Positions 49,904 to 60,115 of a stretch of 64,000 nt of DNA are shown one piece after another. How positions within the stretch are numbered: position 1 is the first letter of the stretch; every line of letters begins with the position of its first letter. Source of the stretch: a virus; IMG/VR virus record IMGVR_UViG_3300035698_026482, positions 62,001-126,000 of that record, one strand, 5' to 3'. Position numbers and translations under genes: made by a program. The notes beneath the pieces are model-generated. The model was not told the origin of the DNA. It saw nothing but the letters and a program-made list of their open reading frames with translations, and searched no databases.

Positions 49904-52470
49904 TAGATGCAAAACCGATCAGTGTCAGCCGAAGGACCTTTTTCAAAGGTCGTTAGCATAGCTGTAATTGTATATTGTGCTGTACCTACATCAATATCTT
50001 CAAGTTCATGAATAAATTCGAATGTTGACGTATCAGACAACGCATGTACTTGACCAATAATTTGTTCTGTTCCTAAATGGTCGAGCGTAATCATGAAATA
50101 ATCAATCCTAGATGTATCACCGATTATATCCCATGTAACGATATTTGTGAATTTATCGGCGCGTTGAACACGTGTTCTAACGATATCTGTATCCTCCGAG
50201 GGAATTGTTATTTCGATGGTCTTGGTATTTCCGATAGCGCCATACATAAATTCTTGGCGGCCATGGTTGCTTTTTCGCGATGAAGTTGTTGTCAATGTGC
50301 CCGTCCTAAGTGTAAGCGGGTGCAAAAATTTTGCGGGCTTAAATGAATACTGTTGCGTCGTTAAATTTGATGGATGGGCACTTGTGCCAGTTAGGCGCGA
50401 CGGCGATTTTGCAACCTTCAGATTACTTTTGAACATTGTCTCAGCTGATCTTAATAACGTAGAAATCATATACCGATATGTTACGCCAGGTTGCAGCGGT
50501 TTAACGGCGTGGGTTTTGCCGACATCTATATCTGAGAATACGCGATTCGACACTACGCCGAAATTCTCTAACTCGCCTGTAGCTGTATTGAACCTCATTA
50601 CGCTGTGAGCAACAAGCTTTGATAGTTGTTCACGATCTTCAAATAATTCCTGCGCAAATAGGCCTGCGATACCTTGGCGGGTGAGTGTTTTCTTTACTTG
50701 ATCTAAATTTGTTTCATCTAGTTCTGATTTAATTGAAAACTTCACATTGAACCCCGCTTGCACCGCCCTGTTACCAATCTTGGTTGATTTACCGGAGTTT
50801 GCGATTTTTTGTATGACAGGATCAGTTGTTGATATATCTACACCGTCTTGATCAACATTCGGGTGTTCATAAAGAAAGTATGCAGATGAAAGCTCCTCTG
50901 ATCCGCATTCGAAATAAAGCAAACAACGATATTCATAGATGTTGTTTGGTTTTACACCGTTGTCCAAAAACTCGATATCGTCATCACTATTCAAAAGAAT
51001 AACGGGCCTTGGTTGACCCACGAATGAAAAACTAGATTCATGTGTTGTTCGATTACGTCTTTGAAGCGCTAACGATACAGGGCCTCTGGCGATGTTTGTG
51101 AGACGTATTCTAGATGAGTCACCCTCAGTGATAACATCGATTGCTGCATGCACGATGCTTTTTCTTCGCCTATTGATTCCAAGGCCCGTGCCGGGTACGA
51201 TGATATTAGTGAATTCAGCACCAACTTCAGCGTTTGGGCCGACGGCAATAAATCTGTAAATTATCGTGCTACTATTGTTGACCCTATCAACAATCTTTAT
51301 TGACCCGTCCGATTTAGATATGCTAAATTCGCCGCTAAATGCATATGCCATAGACAATGCATCGTTTACATTTGTTACGCGTGTGATTGTCTTTCGATAC
51401 ATCTTAATTGATGACGCGTTTGCATCGAGTTGCGTTAGCTCAATTACGTTCCTACCTGGTAATTGCACAGGCGCAATTTGAACAAGTGGGGCCTCACGAG
51501 GCGTATTGAAAATAGTTAACAGGTTTCTATGCGGTACTGTCTTTGTGATAGTTGCAATTACGCTATTGTTTTCGCCAATTAGTTTCATTTCAACGACAAA
51601 CTTATCGACGTCTTTTAATTCGTCTTGATTAATAAGCATCTGTTGTGTAACCTCAACGAAGCGTTGCGTCGTCTCTTCGATAACAGGTATTTCAACGTCA
51701 GCTAAAACATTGGCATCAGATTCCGGATTCGTAGGTTTTCCAGTCAATGAAGCCATTGATGAAAGAAGCTTTGCACCTAGCGCAACGGATCTAGGCGTCG
51801 ACGTCGTTATTTTTGCTTTAGGTGAAGTTCCTGCAAAAGCATGCTGTGTTGAAACAATATGCGTGTTAATTCCAAGAGTCGCAGACGGATCTATTTTTTT
51901 ATTTAGGATTAGTGTTAATGCAGCTGCCTGAATATTACCTACACTTTGATCTACTGGCTGTACGCTAGAAGCAATCTTCATTATTGGCGCTGATCTATTT
52001 TGCGAATTCAGCGTCGAAACAAGTCGTGAAACAATCGATTTTTGACGAGGTAGCAATAGTTCTGCCGCCGCCTCAGATTCACTACTCTTTACTAGACGGG
52101 CAAGCGATGTTGCAATTTTTGATTTGACGCCCGTTGAACTCATCTGGAATGCAGATTGCAGATTCGATAATTTTGAATCCTTCTTTATCGCTGCACCCGA
52201 AAGTAATCCTGCAATTGCGTACGCAGGTTTCACAGCCTGCTCATTTTCGTTGGTCGTAAAAATACTTGTTGGTTTTGATTTTGGAATTCTGCGAATCAAA
52301 ACTTGAACTGTTGATAAATCGTGTTTAATAGCCTTAAGTTGGTCAACCGTAAACGAAAATTCATATGAAAATGTGCCTCGTTCACGCGATACTCGGGAGA
52401 TTCTTGCAAAGTCAGAATTGACGATAACAATGTCATCATCCTTCTTCTTAGTTGGTGCTGTAATACGCAT
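49903..52470 (-). CDS. Virion structural protein with FN3-like repeats
   Basis: 855 residues. The first 60 residues contain FSYEFSFTVDQLKAIKHDLSTVQVLIRRI, a beta-rich start. A Ser/Ala-rich helical part spans about 90-260. Later segments look like successive fibronectin-type or related sandwiches: KMYRKTITRVTNVNDALSMAYAF, NNIYEYRCLLYFECGSEELSS, PGVTYRYMISTLLRSAETMF and NIVTWDIIGDTSRIDYFMITLDHLG. It is coupled to the 1411-residue gene on one side and starts two bases after the 52473 gene. Probably a tail or baseplate structural component. Confidence 0.65.
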   Translation of the reverse strand: MRITAPTKKKDDDIVIVNSDFARISRVSRERGTFSYEFSFTVDQLKAIKHDLSTVQVLIRRIPKSKPTSIFTTNENEQAVKPAYAIAGLLSGAAIKKDSKLSNLQSAFQMSSTGVKSKIATSLARLVKSSESEAAAELLLPRQKSIVSRLVSTLNSQNRSAPIMKIASSVQPVDQSVGNIQAAALTLILNKKIDPSATLGINTHIVSTQHAFAGTSPKAKITTSTPRSVALGAKLLSSMASLTGKPTNPESDANVLADVEIPVIEETTQRFVEVTQQMLINQDELKDVDKFVVEMKLIGENNSVIATITKTVPHRNLLTIFNTPREAPLVQIAPVQLPGRNVIELTQLDANASSIKMYRKTITRVTNVNDALSMAYAFSGEFSISKSDGSIKIVDRVNNSSTIIYRFIAVGPNAEVGAEFTNIIVPGTGLGINRRRKSIVHAAIDVITEGDSSRIRLTNIARGPVSLALQRRNRTTHESSFSFVGQPRPVILLNSDDDIEFLDNGVKPNNIYEYRCLLYFECGSEELSSAYFLYEHPNVDQDGVDISTTDPVIQKIANSGKSTKIGNRAVQAGFNVKFSIKSELDETNLDQVKKTLTRQGIAGLFAQELFEDREQLSKLVAHSVMRFNTATGELENFGVVSNRVFSDIDVGKTHAVKPLQPGVTYRYMISTLLRSAETMFKSNLKVAKSPSRLTGTSAHPSNLTTQQYSFKPAKFLHPLTLRTGTLTTTSSRKSNHGRQEFMYGAIGNTKTIEITIPSEDTDIVRTRVQRADKFTNIVTWDIIGDTSRIDYFMITLDHLGTEQIIGQVHALSDTSTFEFIHELEDIDVGTAQYTITAMLTTFEKGPSADTDRFCI

Positions 52471-52472
52471 GA

Positions 52473-53396
52473 TTATGAGAAAATAATTGTAAAAATGTTA
52501 ACAAACGTATCTGATCCGCGAGAATCTTGAAAAATTCTGCCAACGAAAAATACGTGTTGATTGTCACCATCATCACCGACAAAATCGCCAAAATCAATCA
52601 CGTCAAGCTTAATGACACGATGAACTCGAACATCAAAAATTTGACCGAATATATTGCTATCTGTCGATGTTTCGCTAAAATTGACGACAGTTTTTTGTGT
52701 ATCCTCCAAGTCACCCATAAGCTCTTTAAGCGAGAACGTGTCGCCTTGATCAAGCCTCGGATAATCTGCTAGAGGTGTGCCTATTGGATTTTCTAACGTG
52801 GGTGAATTTATCGGAGGCAAGTATTTAAAGTTGGGCGAATGCGAAAGTCTTTTATCTTGAAACAAGCTTTCGATGGCCTCTAACGATGCATTATCTGTGC
52901 CTTGTTGATCTACTAGCAGCGCGTTAGTGATATCAAAATTAATGCTCTGGCGACTGAGATTAAATTCATTTGAATCGAGTAATGGTTCTGTCGTTGATAT
53001 TGCGTATAGTTGCTTGAATGCGTCAAATGATGAGCTTAAAGCACCTTGGGCAAGTATTTTTCGTTCATCTACAGGCGGAAAATTAAGGTAATTACTACCA
53101 GATGGCACAAGAATATGACCAGATTTCATAGAGAAATTGCCACCCGGTGATTGAACCAAGTTGCCTACATTATCGGCTTCAAAAGTAATCTGATCCTGCG
53201 GTCTACTAAATGCCTCTATGTGTGGACGCTCGGATGCATCTGTTGATCCACTTACTGGATCATATTCATAAAATGCATCCTGGTCTGTAAATGTAGCAAA
53301 TTTAATACGCATTTTGCCACGCGCCATTTGACGACGACCCTCGTTTGTAACGATCGTGTCAAAAATACGCTTTTTGCTATCTAGTAATCCGGCCAT
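52473..53396 (-). CDS. Virion structural protein (tail/baseplate), paralogous N-terminus to 42690-43403
   Basis: 307 residues starting MAGLLDSKKRIFDTIVTNEG. Residues 11-46 match the N-terminal module of the 42690-43403 protein. The middle (about 85-190) is polar with scattered hydrophobics. The C-terminus is beta-rich: VHRVIKLDVIDFGDFVGDDGDN and VFFVGRIFQDSRGSDTFVNIFTIIF. It precedes the 855-residue FN3-like gene in transcription order. Confidence 0.68.
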   Translation of the reverse strand: MAGLLDSKKRIFDTIVTNEGRRQMARGKMRIKFATFTDQDAFYEYDPVSGSTDASERPHIEAFSRPQDQITFEADNVGNLVQSPGGNFSMKSGHILVPSGSNYLNFPPVDERKILAQGALSSSFDAFKQLYAISTTEPLLDSNEFNLSRQSINFDITNALLVDQQGTDNASLEAIESLFQDKRLSHSPNFKYLPPINSPTLENPIGTPLADYPRLDQGDTFSLKELMGDLEDTQKTVVNFSETSTDSNIFGQIFDVRVHRVIKLDVIDFGDFVGDDGDNQHVFFVGRIFQDSRGSDTFVNIFTIIFS

Positions 53397-53446
53397 ATGC
53401 TATTAGAAATTATGGTGCTGCTATTAATGAAGGTGGTAAAGGTCTA

Positions 53447-54652
53447 TTATGTGAACTTAATAGAATTGATGCTAATGTTAACTGAATGCATATTTTCGCC
53501 GTCAAGCGGATCAAGAGGTAGCCAGGTTGATACAGAGCCGCTTGCCTGGGCATATTCAAGTGCCATCCAATCGCCTACACCTGTTACTTCAAAGATGCCG
53601 CTGAGATTGGCGCGATGTTGGCCGATCATATTAATGTAATCTGATTGCTGGAGTATTGTTGTGCCAAGTGATGATGTTAACCTAAAGCCTAGATAGTTGT
53701 CGATGCCAAGCGCATTGAACAATGCATCGATCTTATAGTATCCAGAGCTAACAAACGTGAATTGATTATTGACACGAGTGATGCCATCAACTATCACATC
53801 CTCAATGTTCGCCACGTTTGTTACATCATGCCATGTTGTTGATGACCATTGTAATGATCCAGAAGCAAATCCGTGATATACAGCTGCGTCAAATACTGAT
53901 ATGGACGAGCCGGTGACGGCGTGAATGGTGACAGCTCCATTACTTGCACTAGTAATGCGTACATTATCACCCGGCAACCATGCAGGTGAACCGTCAATGA
54001 GACGATGAAGAGATCCGGAAAAGCCCAATGACGCACTAACAAATCCACCAAATCCTGCGCTACCACCGACCGTAATAGAGCCTGTCTGGCTAACGCCTCC
54101 AACGCCTTCATCAACCCAGAGACCGGCCCCACCGCCGGTGCCTGATCCTGTTATCGCGTGAAATGTTACAGCACCGTTGCTTGCGCTTGTAATACGAATA
54201 TTGTCACCGGCAACAAAGGCAGACGAACCGTCGATTAACGTAGTATGTGATCCGGAAAACCCGAATTCAGCGATAAATGAGCCTGATGATAACGTGTCGC
54301 CACCAAATGCGGCGATACCAGAAATGCCTCTACCGCCAATCGATCCTGATACGTAAAAAGACGCATCGGGTAAGACGTCTTCGATTTTATTTGCTTGTCC
54401 TATAACGAGTGAACTCGTCGTGTATAGTGAGCTGCCAGATACGACCCAATCGGAATCAGCAACCGCTTCAATTGTCGCCGCCCATGTCGAACCGGCCGGG
54501 GTCGACGTCAAACAAACGTAAAGCCCGCCACCAGATAAAAGACAATGCTCGCCTACTTCAAGTTTATCGTCAAACGTAATAGCATCACGTTGCGCAGCGT
54601 TAGCTGCGCGCCATAGGCCCATGCCCTTAAATACGCCTTCTGGATATGCCAT
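53447..54652 (-). CDS. Tail fibre protein with internal repeats and jelly-roll-like tip
   Basis: 401 residues rich in Gly, Ser and Thr. Two copies of a repeat of about 42 residues are at 129-170 and 208-249: (F/L)GFSGS...LIDGS, GDN(I/V)RITSASNGAVT(F/I)HA(I/V)TGS, the second 79 residues after the first, as in trimeric fibre shafts. Residues about 255-401 look like a C1q/TNF-type jelly roll: VSSGYYKIDALFNALG, GFRLTSSLGTTILQ and MHSVNISINSIKFT, a fold often used for receptor binding. It starts three bases after the 54656 gene stops, so the two are probably parts of one fibre. Confidence 0.72.
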   Translation of the reverse strand: MAYPEGVFKGMGLWRAANAAQRDAITFDDKLEVGEHCLLSGGGLYVCLTSTPAGSTWAATIEAVADSDWVVSGSSLYTTSSLVIGQANKIEDVLPDASFYVSGSIGGRGISGIAAFGGDTLSSGSFIAEFGFSGSHTTLIDGSSAFVAGDNIRITSASNGAVTFHAITGSGTGGGAGLWVDEGVGGVSQTGSITVGGSAGFGGFVSASLGFSGSLHRLIDGSPAWLPGDNVRITSASNGAVTIHAVTGSSISVFDAAVYHGFASGSLQWSSTTWHDVTNVANIEDVIVDGITRVNNQFTFVSSGYYKIDALFNALGIDNYLGFRLTSSLGTTILQQSDYINMIGQHRANLSGIFEVTGVGDWMALEYAQASGSVSTWLPLDPLDGENMHSVNISINSIKFT

Positions 54653-54655
54653 GGG

Positions 54656-56302
54656 TTAAGTGTTCCCCGCAGAGCTAGCAATTGCATCGCTGCATGCAGA
54701 CCATGACGCGACCCAAAGCATATTATGGTTTGCGCTACCTGTGCAGTCAAGTGCAATTTCAGATCCAGTAATTACAAGATTCGTGCTCCAAGAGGTCGCC
54801 GTCGGTAGAGGTATTTCGGCTGTATATGATGATGAAATAATTGGTTTACTTAGATAATCGTATGTATAATCCGCATTCGCATCATCGGCATGCAAAAACA
54901 TCGCAAAATCTCTATTCCATCCACTTAGGCGCATCCTACGCGTATAAATAGCTTCAACCTGTCTTTGCTTAAGTGATCCTGTACTTCGCGCGAATGCAAC
55001 ACCCTGGATTTTAATATCGATCCATGCAAGCGCCCCATGATTCGGAAATACAGATCTTAATGTCGCCAGCCGCGTACCAGCTGCAATAAAGCTGCCCGTA
55101 CCGGTTGTTTCTTGAAAGATCGCTTCTGTAAATGATCCCGTTACTCTACATTGAGGAAATTCCCACCACTCTTGCGTGTTGCTAGCATTACCTCCATCGC
55201 TGGCAAGAACGCCAAATCCATTTGACGTTGTACCACCGGCGGCGACAAAATTTGTACGCTTAATATGAAAGCTTGGATAAGCCAAAAATGCGTATGTGTT
55301 AGCGGCGTTTGTTACTCCGCCTTCAATGCTTGCAATATTGCTTCCTGCCACACCGGGATTTAACCACAAATGACCTACATTTCCCGTATGAGCTTGTGTT
55401 TCTAGACCAGGCTGGACAGACGTGTCACCCCAGGGACCATGAATGCTATCGCCCAGTTCGGGCGGAGTATTGCGAACATGCAATGACGATGATGCTGTCC
55501 ACGCTGGCGCGCCACTTGAATATTCAACGTCGAATAACGTTACAACAGGTGTATCAATCGTTGCGGGTGCGGTCGAGCCATCGCCCGCAAACGGCGTTTC
55601 AATCTTTAGATTTGAAACATATGTTCGTGCCATACCAAAGTCGCCTTGAAACGTAGTCCCGACAAGATTTGTTGGCATGCCGGTCGACGACCGTCCCGAT
55701 AAACCAGCTTGAATAAATACGTTTCCACCGTACCCATCTGGTGTAGACGCTGAGGTGTGTATTCTACCACCCGTAATCAATGCGTTGCCTGCTGTTGAGC
55801 CCCCCTCGGTTGAACCGCCGCCTAGCCGTGCATCACCGCCGTCACCAGTTAGTGTACCAGACCCGCCTAAAAATGATGCAGCAGCTGCGTTTGCCGAAGT
55901 TGCAGTTGATCCGCCTATTATTGTTACAGGATGCGCAGCGTTAAGATCACCTGTTTCAACGCCAAGACCTCTAATAATACTACCGCCATTAAGTGTAGGA
56001 TGGTAGCCCTCTGAGTGTTCATCTGCCGCCAACACTGCTGCCCAATCCTGTGTGGTGGCGCCAATAATCGAACCACAAACGATAAGATTACCTGAAATAA
56101 CAGATGTCGAGTCACCACATAGTGAAAACAGTGGACCTGTCACCGTTAATACTGCGTCACATGGACTAATACCTACACGAAAGTGAGTAGGCGTTATAAC
56201 TTGCCTAATCTTGCCCGTATTTTTATCAGTTTGAACCAGAAATTTCTGGCCCAAAACGTCCTTCATTCGGGTTACTGATCTTGTTGCATTAGCTAATGGC
56301 AT
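54656..56302 (-). CDS. Glycine-rich tail fibre or fibre-associated protein
   Basis: 548 residues. The start MPLANATRSVTRMKDVLGQK is followed by TGKIRQVITPTHFRVG and a beta-helical-looking section (LFSLCGDSTSVISGNLIVCGSIIG). Residues about 125-215 are Gly/Ser/Ala-rich (GGSGTLTGDGGDARLGGGST), suggesting a polyglycine-type sandwich or flexible shaft. The C-terminal 200 residues are more globular with many aromatics (WWEFPQCRV, WNRDFAMFLHADD) and cysteines near the end. It neighbours the repeat-bearing fibre gene. Receptor binding is plausible but not shown. Confidence 0.65.
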   Translation of the reverse strand: MPLANATRSVTRMKDVLGQKFLVQTDKNTGKIRQVITPTHFRVGISPCDAVLTVTGPLFSLCGDSTSVISGNLIVCGSIIGATTQDWAAVLAADEHSEGYHPTLNGGSIIRGLGVETGDLNAAHPVTIIGGSTATSANAAAASFLGGSGTLTGDGGDARLGGGSTEGGSTAGNALITGGRIHTSASTPDGYGGNVFIQAGLSGRSSTGMPTNLVGTTFQGDFGMARTYVSNLKIETPFAGDGSTAPATIDTPVVTLFDVEYSSGAPAWTASSSLHVRNTPPELGDSIHGPWGDTSVQPGLETQAHTGNVGHLWLNPGVAGSNIASIEGGVTNAANTYAFLAYPSFHIKRTNFVAAGGTTSNGFGVLASDGGNASNTQEWWEFPQCRVTGSFTEAIFQETTGTGSFIAAGTRLATLRSVFPNHGALAWIDIKIQGVAFARSTGSLKQRQVEAIYTRRMRLSGWNRDFAMFLHADDANADYTYDYLSKPIISSSYTAEIPLPTATSWSTNLVITGSEIALDCTGSANHNMLWVASWSACSDAIASSAGNT

Positions 56303-56314
56303 ATAGTTTCACCA

Positions 56315-59236
56315 TTATGGACTGGCTAATGGAAGATTAAAATTACCAGGTGAAATTACATCAGGTATATCGACCTGAACTAGATCAACGCTTGGCTCTA
56401 TACCTCTGTTACGAGCATGACCATCAAAATACGGTAATGATGAAGTAGCAAATGCGCTTAAATTTGAACTATCTGTGTCTGCAGCATCTGGTAACGTAAA
56501 TCGTACTCTTACGGCTCCCTGACCTATGCCATTTCCTGCATAGCGAGTAAACTGTCTTTGTTCGAGCATGTCGCGAAATTGTCCAAAGTGATCACGACGA
56601 AATACCATCGACGAGTTTTGTGGCAATCCATTTTTTATTCCGTATTTCCATCCTTGGATTTCTACGTTCGGAGCCTTAATATAGCTATTCGTGCCGTCTG
56701 ATCCGGGAATTCCACCAAGCAATCTCATTTGCGGCGAGCCGTCAGCAATACCGGAATTAACAAGATTGTAATTCCTTCCCTTACCGAATCCATAAAATGC
56801 CTTAATGGCTATTTCTTGGCCGATGTAATTACCAGCGCTATTATTAAATAGCACAAATCCCGGACCAGGTGTATCTGTGAAATGCTTTGAAACAGTAAAT
56901 TTCTGACTAATAATGCTCACGTCAGTTGTTACGCCGGGGGCAAATGTTGTATTAACATACACAGTAGCGCTGGTATCAGACCCTGGATTACGTTGTCGAA
57001 TGATATCTGCATATTTTGATTCAAACGGAAATGATCTGTACCATTTTGTATTTGTTTCAATATCGCCCGGACCATTAGCTGGGCCAAGATGAATATAATT
57101 CCAGTCGTTATTATTCTGATTCCAAACTTCACCGCCATCGATGACAGTGATTTTTCCTGCCGGCGGTAATAGCGTATCGTAATATCTTTCGTTTGACGTT
57201 ATAAGGCGAACATTTCTAGAAAGTGAGCCTGTTGACGCTACGCCTATGGGCCGTGTTGTAACTGTGCTGGCGGCGACGCCTCGTGTATTAACAATCGTGC
57301 CATTTACAACGCCGAGTGTTCCCGTGATGATGTCATCAACATAGCTTCCCGAAAATACAACTGGAGCTTCAACGTCAAACTGGTCAAGCCCAATGCTATC
57401 GAAACTCAGCGTCTCATGGACACTCAGTGACGTAAGGGGCTGATTACCGCCATAATGAAATTCCTTTCGCGCCTTGATAAGCGATCCATACATCGTTAAT
57501 TCAATGTTACCAGCGCCGATTGCAAAATCATGCGACCCAGACAATTGTCCTAGAATTAGGTCTGATGCGCTGTGTAATAATTGTACGCTGCCTGTTGCAT
57601 GTTGATCGCGTACAGGCCTATACTTGCTCACGCTAAGTATAATTTTGTCGCCGGGCAAAAGCAAATAAGGTGATGCGCTGCTTTTTTCTATTGCAAAAAT
57701 ATCAAGCGATGGATCCGATGTACCTTCATATAGCGGATCAGGCGATGAAGCATAAGAAGGCGCAACATATTCCTTTCCCATGTAACTTCGACCCGAAGGT
57801 CGAAGATCCATCGCTCTACCAAATGGATTGATACCATAAACTAACGATGTATTAAATGTTGCCTGTTCATATGCGTTTGTCGGAACCTCTGTGTCGCCAG
57901 CAATTCCAGTATAACGATGTGATGAAATAACGCCGTTTGAGACAGCGGCATGAGCATGAAATTCTACTGTACCTGTGAATTGAGAATTTTCATCAGGCGT
58001 TATGACGACAGACGGAGTTCCAAATGACAGAAATCCTGCAGGTGTTGTATGGGCAGCGCCCGGGTCAGGTGCGTCTGTAGTTTGTACAATACCGACGTCC
58101 TCAAGATGTGTCATTGTATTCAGTGTAATAATATTATCGCCGCTTGGAATGATTACACCACTCAGAATTAGTTCCCGACGGTTATTCGCGTCTTGTCGTT
58201 GTAATGCAAAAGTAACAGCAGGGCCGCCTACATCTGCTATTGCGCCCGTGATGTCTGTTGAGACACCAACTGATTCACCGTATGTATAAGCTAAAAATTG
58301 CGTTTGTGTGTAATCCTGAAACCATGTCGGGCCAGCCTGGATCGGTAATTTAACATGCACCTTTTCCAACAAAAATGGATGCTGTATTTGGTTTAGCGTG
58401 ACTTGTTGATTATTCGTCGCCGCTAGCCTTTCGTTCAACAGGGCCGAGTCAGGACCTATAGTTGAAAGCAACGTATTCATAACACCATTTTCAACATCAA
58501 TAGCCGAAGTGTCGCCGAAATTTGTTCCCCCCAATTTATTGGTACCTGAAATAATGTTATTTCCGAACGGTCCAAATAAACGTGCATCAGTGCCGCCAAA
58601 GTTCACAATCGAGACATCACTATGCCACGATCCAAGGGCGCCAACATTAAGTGGTTTTCCAAGATCGCCAGGGTTAGTAACAGCATCACTATTACCAGCT
58701 CCCGCTAATTCAAATGTAGCATCAACTTCATTATAATATATCATTGATGCTGTCGTTGACAACATCGTATACGCAGACGCAACTGGTAGTGTTAACCTTA
58801 ACGTTGTTTTGGATGCCAGTCGGGATTCAAACCCGGGACCAACCAATAGAGGATCAGTTCCCGTTAAATAAAAATCAGTAAAACGACCCTGTTCAGGTAA
58901 TTGTGACTCAACAAATGCGCCTAATGCTTGGACGACTGTTGATTGTGTAATTAGCGAATCACTAACGCCTGCAGTTACACTGCCTGATACGTTTATAAAC
59001 TTCCCAGTTGGGTTCAGTGCTGAGTCATAATGTACCGAATCGCTTGACAAACGCTGTGGAAATGCTACGTTGCTCGCGGTCGTATAGACAATTGTTCGTC
59101 TATCATCGAATGGATCATTTTGCACTCCATTACGCGTTCTATCTCCCGTTCTTTTAATTGTGGGAAATGTGCCTGCCTTATTATCACGCATGCGCTGTAA
59201 CAAACGTGGCGGAACGCCTCTAAATGGTGTGCTCAT
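56315..59236 (-). CDS. Large virion structural protein (baseplate/tail)
   Basis: 973 residues starting MSTPFRGVPPRLLQRMRDN. Mostly beta-rich and Gly/Ser/Thr-rich. Conserved-looking segments include PFLLEKVHVKLPIQAG (about 288-303), KIILSVSKYRPVRD (about 555-568) and, near the C-terminus, EIQGWKYGIKNGLPQNSSMV then FRRDHFGQFRDMLEQRQF. This last block recalls virion proteins of other large T4-related phages. Packed between the fibre gene (13 bases) and the 59240 gene (3 bases). Assigned to baseplate or tail by context. Confidence 0.65.
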   Translation of the reverse strand: MSTPFRGVPPRLLQRMRDNKAGTFPTIKRTGDRTRNGVQNDPFDDRRTIVYTTASNVAFPQRLSSDSVHYDSALNPTGKFINVSGSVTAGVSDSLITQSTVVQALGAFVESQLPEQGRFTDFYLTGTDPLLVGPGFESRLASKTTLRLTLPVASAYTMLSTTASMIYYNEVDATFELAGAGNSDAVTNPGDLGKPLNVGALGSWHSDVSIVNFGGTDARLFGPFGNNIISGTNKLGGTNFGDTSAIDVENGVMNTLLSTIGPDSALLNERLAATNNQQVTLNQIQHPFLLEKVHVKLPIQAGPTWFQDYTQTQFLAYTYGESVGVSTDITGAIADVGGPAVTFALQRQDANNRRELILSGVIIPSGDNIITLNTMTHLEDVGIVQTTDAPDPGAAHTTPAGFLSFGTPSVVITPDENSQFTGTVEFHAHAAVSNGVISSHRYTGIAGDTEVPTNAYEQATFNTSLVYGINPFGRAMDLRPSGRSYMGKEYVAPSYASSPDPLYEGTSDPSLDIFAIEKSSASPYLLLPGDKIILSVSKYRPVRDQHATGSVQLLHSASDLILGQLSGSHDFAIGAGNIELTMYGSLIKARKEFHYGGNQPLTSLSVHETLSFDSIGLDQFDVEAPVVFSGSYVDDIITGTLGVVNGTIVNTRGVAASTVTTRPIGVASTGSLSRNVRLITSNERYYDTLLPPAGKITVIDGGEVWNQNNNDWNYIHLGPANGPGDIETNTKWYRSFPFESKYADIIRQRNPGSDTSATVYVNTTFAPGVTTDVSIISQKFTVSKHFTDTPGPGFVLFNNSAGNYIGQEIAIKAFYGFGKGRNYNLVNSGIADGSPQMRLLGGIPGSDGTNSYIKAPNVEIQGWKYGIKNGLPQNSSMVFRRDHFGQFRDMLEQRQFTRYAGNGIGQGAVRVRFTLPDAADTDSSNLSAFATSSLPYFDGHARNRGIEPSVDLVQVDIPDVISPGNFNLPLASP

Positions 59237-59239
59237 AAA

Positions 59240-60115
59240 TTAGTCCCCGATAGCCTTATAGCGCGTCAGACCACCAAATGCAATTGAATTGGTGCCACAT
59301 GGCGAATCATGATAAACGCTACCGGCGGTTGTTGATGTATTTCTAGATAATGCTTCAGAGACGGTTGATCCCGACAACTGCATTAACGCTGTCATAAAAT
59401 GTTCGCGCCCAGAACCTGACATAATTGTGCTCTTCGCAAGTGATGGTGTAACACCCCTAGTTTCGTCAAATGGTACTATCAACGTTTTTATTTCAGGACG
59501 TGGCACTGTTGCTTCAGGAAGATCTGATCCCGTTGTATTAATAATAATCCTAGGAAACGATGCTGCCAAGGTACCCACGTCGATAAACGGGCTCAATACA
59601 GATGGAGCATCGAAAGTTTTTTCCTGCAATACATTGTCACCCGCACGGTGACGATTGATATTACCTCCAGTAAATTGGCCACGAAATTGCTTTGTTACGA
59701 TATCCCGACCTGGATATAACACATTATTTCTAATTTCAAATGTTTCAATTGCTCCGTCAAACGACTCAATTAATCCATCATCGTCGCCAGCGCCTACGAA
59801 TGCATCTGTAACAGAAATACCACCACTCGCGAAGTGATCAATTACAGCTTCAATGTTAAATTGACTCTTATTATCAGCAAACGGATCACCATCGGAATAC
59901 ATTCCTGGCACACCAAATACTTGTCTTATAAGATGATGATTAAGGTTGCCTGCCCAAATCTTGGGTTGTGTACCACAATAACGGTGCTTGTTGGACCTCA
60001 GGGAAACACCCTGACGTACACAATCAATCAGCGAAGTATCAATACCACCAGACGCGGGTACATCGTCGGTTCTATTATTCGATTTTTCAACGTATGGTGG
60101 ATGTACGGCAGCCAT
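59240..60115 (-). CDS. Unknown virion-cluster protein
   Basis: 291 residues starting MAAVHPPYVEKSNNRTDDVP. A central acidic loop (AFVGAGDDDGLIESFDGAIETF) and a segment of strands and turns follow. The C-terminal part has TLIVPFDETRGVTPSLAK and a Ser/Thr-rich end. Its ATG overlaps the stop of the LamG/P2-I-like gene at 60115 by one base, so the two are coupled. No family recognised; a baseplate or tail component by context. Confidence 0.6.
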   Translation of the reverse strand: MAAVHPPYVEKSNNRTDDVPASGGIDTSLIDCVRQGVSLRSNKHRYCGTQPKIWAGNLNHHLIRQVFGVPGMYSDGDPFADNKSQFNIEAVIDHFASGGISVTDAFVGAGDDDGLIESFDGAIETFEIRNNVLYPGRDIVTKQFRGQFTGGNINRHRAGDNVLQEKTFDAPSVLSPFIDVGTLAASFPRIIINTTGSDLPEATVPRPEIKTLIVPFDETRGVTPSLAKSTIMSGSGREHFMTALMQLSGSTVSEALSRNTSTTAGSVYHDSPCGTNSIAFGGLTRYKAIGD

